A stretch of 7,372 nt of DNA from contig JAUSFR010000087.1 of assembly GCA_030649775.1 (NCBI GenBank), forward strand, positions 1-7,372. Direction: 5' to 3'. Below are positions 5,254-7,372 of this stretch, one piece after another (the stretch's first letter is position 1; each line of letters begins with the position of its first letter). Source of the DNA: a bacterium (lineage in GTDB: Bacteria > Patescibacteriota > Minisyncoccia > Phycocordibacterales > UBA10002). A model generated the notes under the pieces. That model did not search any database, had not been told where the DNA came from, and worked only from the letters and a program-made list of their open reading frames with translations. Made by a program: the position numbers and the translations under genes.

Positions 5254-5487
5254 CTATCGTATTCCAACCTTGAGCTTCACGCGAGTCATATCATCTTCAA
5301 GGCGCTCTATGCGACCGATATGGCCGTTTTCAATTTTGGTAAGGCGGATTTCAACTTTGTCCAAACGTTCATCAACGGCGTCAAAGCGCGCATCAACCCC
5401 ATCAAACCGCTCGTGTATCTCATCAAAGCCTCTCTTAACTGACTGGGCAAGACTTTCAATAAGTTCATTTGTAGATTTCTTGGGCAT
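5254..5487 (-). CDS. Small coiled-coil protein, function unknown
   Basis: 77 residues, cytoplasmic (no signal or membrane segment). After a short polar head, MPKKSTNELIESLAQSVKRG, it is one continuous heptad pattern, FDEIHERFDGVDARFDAVDERLDKVEIRLTKIENG, continuing to about residue 71. It is very rich in Asp, Glu, Arg and Ile/Val/Leu/Phe at heptad positions and should form a homo-oligomeric coiled coil. The DNA shows the same 21-bp periodicity. Such short FDxVDxR coiled-coil proteins are frequent and unnamed in small-genome bacteria and in phages; I cannot assign a role. The start is 19 nt after the miaA stop with no SD, so it is probably translated from the miaA transcript. It is an unlikely false ORF because heptad phase is kept throughout. 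Confidence 0.8.
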   Translation of the reverse strand: MPKKSTNELIESLAQSVKRGFDEIHERFDGVDARFDAVDERLDKVEIRLTKIENGHIGRIERLEDDMTRVKLKVGIR

Positions 5488-5506
5488 ATGATAAGTGTAA
5501 CATACC

Positions 5507-6406
5507 CTAGTTTCCTTTGAGAAAGTGGATAACAGCTCTTTGCATTTTTGCCGTCTCGGTCGGTCTAAACCATGCTATCCGCTTGTCGCGTTTGAACCAC
5601 GTCATCTGACGTTTGGCGTAACGCACAATTTCAGACTGAAGCTCTTTCAGCATTTCCTCTTTGGTAAGGAGTCCGCGAAGATAACGGGAGAGATAGCGGT
5701 ACTCAAGTCCGAGCTCCTCCATGCGTTTCCACGACAGGCCATTTTTCTTGAGCTTTTTCACTTCATCAACCATTCCGCCTTTTATTCGCGAAAGGAGGCG
5801 AGTCGTTATTCTTTTTTTAAGTACTTCGGGCGGAAGCGTGAGTCCGATAAAAAGTGGATTAAGGTCTTTTCGCGGTGTGTTCACGTAGGGAGGCACTTTG
5901 CCGAGCGCTGTCGCAATCTCAATGGCACGCACCAGTCGCCGAGGATTATTTGGGTCAATTGTTTTTGCTCGGCGTGTGTCTAGCTTTTTGAGTATCTCAA
6001 AAAGTTCCGCGGGTGATTTCTTATCAAGCTTTTTTCGGAGCGTAGGACTAGGCGGTACTTCGGGAAATGAAATATCATTTATGATTGAGTTAATATACAA
6101 GCCGGTTCCTCCGACGATAATCGGAAGTTTTCCACGGAGAAAGATATCCTCTACCTTTTCTCGCGCAAGTTTTTGGTACTCGGTAACCGAGAGCTGCTTT
6201 TGGGCGCGAGCGATGTCAAGCAGATGATGGGGGATACCCTTCATTTCTCTCCGGGTAATTTTTCCGGTGCCGATATCAAGACCTATGTAGACCTGACGCG
6301 AGTCTGCGGAAATAATCTCGCCATTATATTTCCGGGCAAGCGCCACTCCAAGCGCACTCTTTCCAACCGCGGTTTGTCCGAGGATAACGAGAAGTTTTCT
6401 GTGCAT
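5507..6406 (-). CDS. miaA: tRNA dimethylallyltransferase MiaA
   Basis: Transfers a dimethylallyl group to N6 of A37 in tRNAs reading UNN codons, giving i6A37. 299 residues, family-typical. P-loop GQTAVGKS (residues 10-17), catalytic/tRNA-binding SADSRQVY (33-40) with Asp35, GIPHHLLD (57-64), GGTGLY (99-104), and the C-terminal RQMTWFKRD block that contacts tRNA. All motifs are intact. The frame extends upstream to 6523, but that part runs through tRNA-Leu; the ATG at 6406 directly precedes the P-loop strand, as in the family. That ATG lies 2 nt after the tRNA-Leu 3' end, with no room for an SD. Trimming of the tRNA would leave an almost leaderless mRNA. It is followed after 19 nt by the coiled-coil gene. 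Confidence 0.96.
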   Translation of the reverse strand: MHRKLLVILGQTAVGKSALGVALARKYNGEIISADSRQVYIGLDIGTGKITRREMKGIPHHLLDIARAQKQLSVTEYQKLAREKVEDIFLRGKLPIIVGGTGLYINSIINDISFPEVPPSPTLRKKLDKKSPAELFEILKKLDTRRAKTIDPNNPRRLVRAIEIATALGKVPPYVNTPRKDLNPLFIGLTLPPEVLKKRITTRLLSRIKGGMVDEVKKLKKNGLSWKRMEELGLEYRYLSRYLRGLLTKEEMLKELQSEIVRYAKRQMTWFKRDKRIAWFRPTETAKMQRAVIHFLKGN

Positions 6407-6408
6407 AC

Positions 6409-6490
6409 TGCCGGAGGAGAGACTCGAACTCTCAAGCCTTTCGGCACGCGATTTTGAGTCGCGCATGGTTACCAATTTCATCACTCCGGC
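6409..6490 (-). tRNA. tRNA-Leu (anticodon CAA)
   Basis: Minus strand, 82 nt. Acceptor GCCGGAG (6490-6484) pairs with CTCCGGC (6416-6410), discriminator A at 6409. Anticodon stem CGCGA/TCGCG encloses CTCAAAA, anticodon CAA at 6456-6454. A type II variable arm, GCC-GAAA-GGC, fits leucine. T-arm GAGAG-TTCGAGT-CTCTC. CCA is not encoded (GTATG follows, containing the miaA start). A36-A37-A38 is present, making it a MiaA substrate. Confidence 0.96.
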
Positions 6491-6498
6491 GCTATGAT

Positions 6499-6527
6499 AC
6501 TCTACAACAAAAATACTCCACACTCAA
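6499..6527 (-). promoter_or_regulatory. Promoter of tRNA-Leu / miaA
   Basis: Minus strand: TTGAGT (6527-6522), 17-nt spacer, TAGAGT (6504-6499), then 8 nt to the tRNA 5' end. The -35 and spacing match the tRNA-Tyr promoter (TTGAGG, N17). It would drive tRNA-Leu and, by read-through, miaA and the genes beyond. Confidence 0.6.
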
Positions 6528-6533
6528 ATCCAC

Positions 6534-6561
6534 TTTGCAATGGTTTTTCGTGTGATAGAAT
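6534..6561 (+). promoter_or_regulatory. Promoter of parB
   Basis: TTTGCA (6534-6539) or TTGCAA (6535-6540), followed at 15-16 nt by TAGAAT (6556-6561), preceded by TG one base away (6553-6554), an extended -10. Start near 6568. A palindrome TGTATACA (6561-6568) covers the start site and could be an operator. Its -35 is only 6-7 bp from that of the divergent tRNA-Leu promoter. Confidence 0.5.
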
Positions 6562-6576
6562 GTATACACTGAATAT

Positions 6577-6686
6577 CTTACCCCAGTAGCAGCGTCTCCC
6601 GTAAGAAAGGAAGGAAAGGAGAAACAGGGGACAAGTTGGAATTAGTAGGTATTAGTAGATTGGTTCTCATTAGCAGATTGGTACTT
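6577..6686 (+). promoter_or_regulatory. parB leader: hairpins, purine-rich run and tandem 18-bp repeats
   Basis: CTTAC (6577-6581) can pair with GTAAG (6601-6605), while GTCTCC (6594-6599) can pair with GGGGAC (6627-6632); the two stems overlap and exclude each other. Between them lies a purine-only stretch ending AAAGGAG (6615-6621). Then come ATTAGTAGGT (6641-6650), ATTAGTAGATTGGTTCTC (6651-6668) and ATTAGCAGATTGGTACTT (6669-6686); the two 18-mers match at 15 of 18 positions. The ATG of parB follows 7 nt later without an SD. The function is unknown; candidates are a ParB-family operator or an RNA switch. Confidence 0.5.
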
Positions 6687-6693
6687 GATTCTT

Positions 6694-7372
6694 ATGCCTG
6701 CATTTGTAAACAACGCGGTCTTTTGGGTGGAGGTGGAAAAGATTAAACCCAATCCGTTTCAACCGCGACGGGAGTTTGACGAAGGCCGACTTTCCGAGCT
6801 TGCGGAATCCATTCGTATGTACGGTATTCTCCAACCACTCGTCGTAACGCGGAAAGAAATCGCGAAGGAAGACGGGGGACTTGCGACGGAGTATGAGCTT
6901 ATCTCGGGAGAAAGGAGACTGCGTGCTTCACGGCTCGCGGGCCTCTCGCAGGTGCCGGTGCTCATCAGGCAGGGCGAAGAAAACGACCGCGAGAAGCTGG
7001 AACTCGCCATCATTGAAAATCTCCAACGCGAAGACCTCAACGCGGTAGACCGAGCGCGGGCGTTTAAACGACTGGCATCGGAGTTTGGGTTCAAGCATGC
7101 CGAAATCGGCAAGAAGGTGGGGAAAAGTCGCGAGTATGTGTCAAACACCTTGCGCATTTTGGACCTGTCCGAAGAAATCCTGACCGCGCTCTCCGAGGGC
7201 AAGATAAACGAGGGACATACGCGTCCGCTCCTGATGCTTTCCGACCGTCCGCAAGAACAGATGACCCTGTTCAAGGAAATTATGTACAAAAAGGTGACGG
7301 TTCGCGAGGCCGAGAATATCGCGCGCCGTATCGCTTACGACCGTGCTCGGAAGAAAGAGTTTATGGCCGACC
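6694..7372 (+). CDS. parB: ParB/Spo0J-family chromosome partition protein (3' end outside window)
   Basis: ParB binds parS sites near the origin, loads CTP and slides along DNA, recruiting ParA/SMC for chromosome segregation. 226 residues are visible. After a short N-terminus: box 1 NPFQPRREF (20-28), the CTP-binding GERRLRAS motif (72-79), ENLQREDLNAVDRA (108-121), and a helix-turn-helix around 132-158 (FGFKHAEIGKKVGKSREYVS), then the start of the linker domain. The C-terminal dimerisation domain is beyond the edge. All visible motifs are intact. ATG 6694 is chosen because box 1 follows at the usual distance; the open frame reaches back only to 6649 with no better start (a TTG at 6685 is possible). 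No parA precedes it in this window, unlike the common parA-parB order, and I see no parS-like 16-bp palindrome here. Confidence 0.95.
   Translation, partial: MPAFVNNAVFWVEVEKIKPNPFQPRREFDEGRLSELAESIRMYGILQPLVVTRKEIAKEDGGLATEYELISGERRLRASRLAGLSQVPVLIRQGEENDREKLELAIIENLQREDLNAVDRARAFKRLASEFGFKHAEIGKKVGKSREYVSNTLRILDLSEEILTALSEGKINEGHTRPLLMLSDRPQEQMTLFKEIMYKKVTVREAENIARRIAYDRARKKEFMAD

Noticed and set aside
6407..6523. N-terminal 39-residue extension of MiaA in an open frame
   Set aside because: It runs through the tRNA-Leu gene on the same strand, and the MiaA family begins just before the P-loop at the ATG at 6406.
134..7289. Long antisense and alternate-frame ORFs over clpB, alr, miaA and parB
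   Set aside because: They lie opposite or within clearly conserved genes and have no recognisable domains; they are shadows of the real frames.

Overview
The window looks like a chromosomal segment of a small-genome bacterium, most likely of the Candidate Phyla Radiation (Patescibacteria, Parcubacteria-like). Supporting signs are very compact gene spacing, three tRNA genes without an encoded CCA end, almost no Shine-Dalgarno sequences before the genes, a secreted protein of alternating Ig-like/KNH-type and IPT/TIG domains, a heptamer AT-rich repeat inside a coding sequence, and palindromic GC-rich intergenic repeats. The code appears standard: TAA, TAG and TGA are all used as stops. The lineage is an inference from style, not from a marker-gene comparison.

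Layout, left to right. 1-1325 (+) is the C-terminal half of the disaggregase ClpB. A hairpin repeat (1341-1379) follows and seems to supply the -35 box of the promoter of tRNA-Tyr(GTA) at 1401-1482. A promoter with a TTGACA box and a structured leader (1564-1690) precedes a 458-residue secreted protein (1691-3067), closed by a strong terminator at 3106-3141. Alanine racemase alr (3194-4336, +) is probably leaderless and carries four perfect copies of a 7-bp repeat. Next come a structured leader and the zinc-binding ribosomal protein L33 gene rpmG (4482-4640, +), then two 41-bp palindromic repeats and a bidirectional terminator (4752-4778).

From that terminator rightwards to 6490 everything is on the minus strand and reads, in transcription order: tRNA-Leu(CAA), miaA, a 77-residue coiled-coil protein, tRNA-Trp(CCA), and a small membrane-protein gene broken by a one-base frameshift at a run of nine G. 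Divergently, from 6694 to the window edge (+), is the N-terminal part of a ParB/Spo0J-type partition protein, preceded by a leader with tandem 18-bp repeats.

How the genes relate: MiaA modifies A37 in tRNAs whose anticodon ends in A. All three tRNAs here (Tyr, Leu, Trp) carry A36-A37-A38, and two of them lie in the same gene string as miaA, with the miaA start codon only 2 nt past the end of tRNA-Leu. The other genes are ordinary housekeeping (protein disaggregation, D-alanine for peptidoglycan, ribosome, chromosome segregation). I see no defence system, mobile element with a transposase, CRISPR array or phage gene. The points most worth a second look are the tRNA-miaA-tRNA arrangement, the G9 frameshift, the heptamer repeat inside alr, and the structured or repeated leaders of rpmG and parB.
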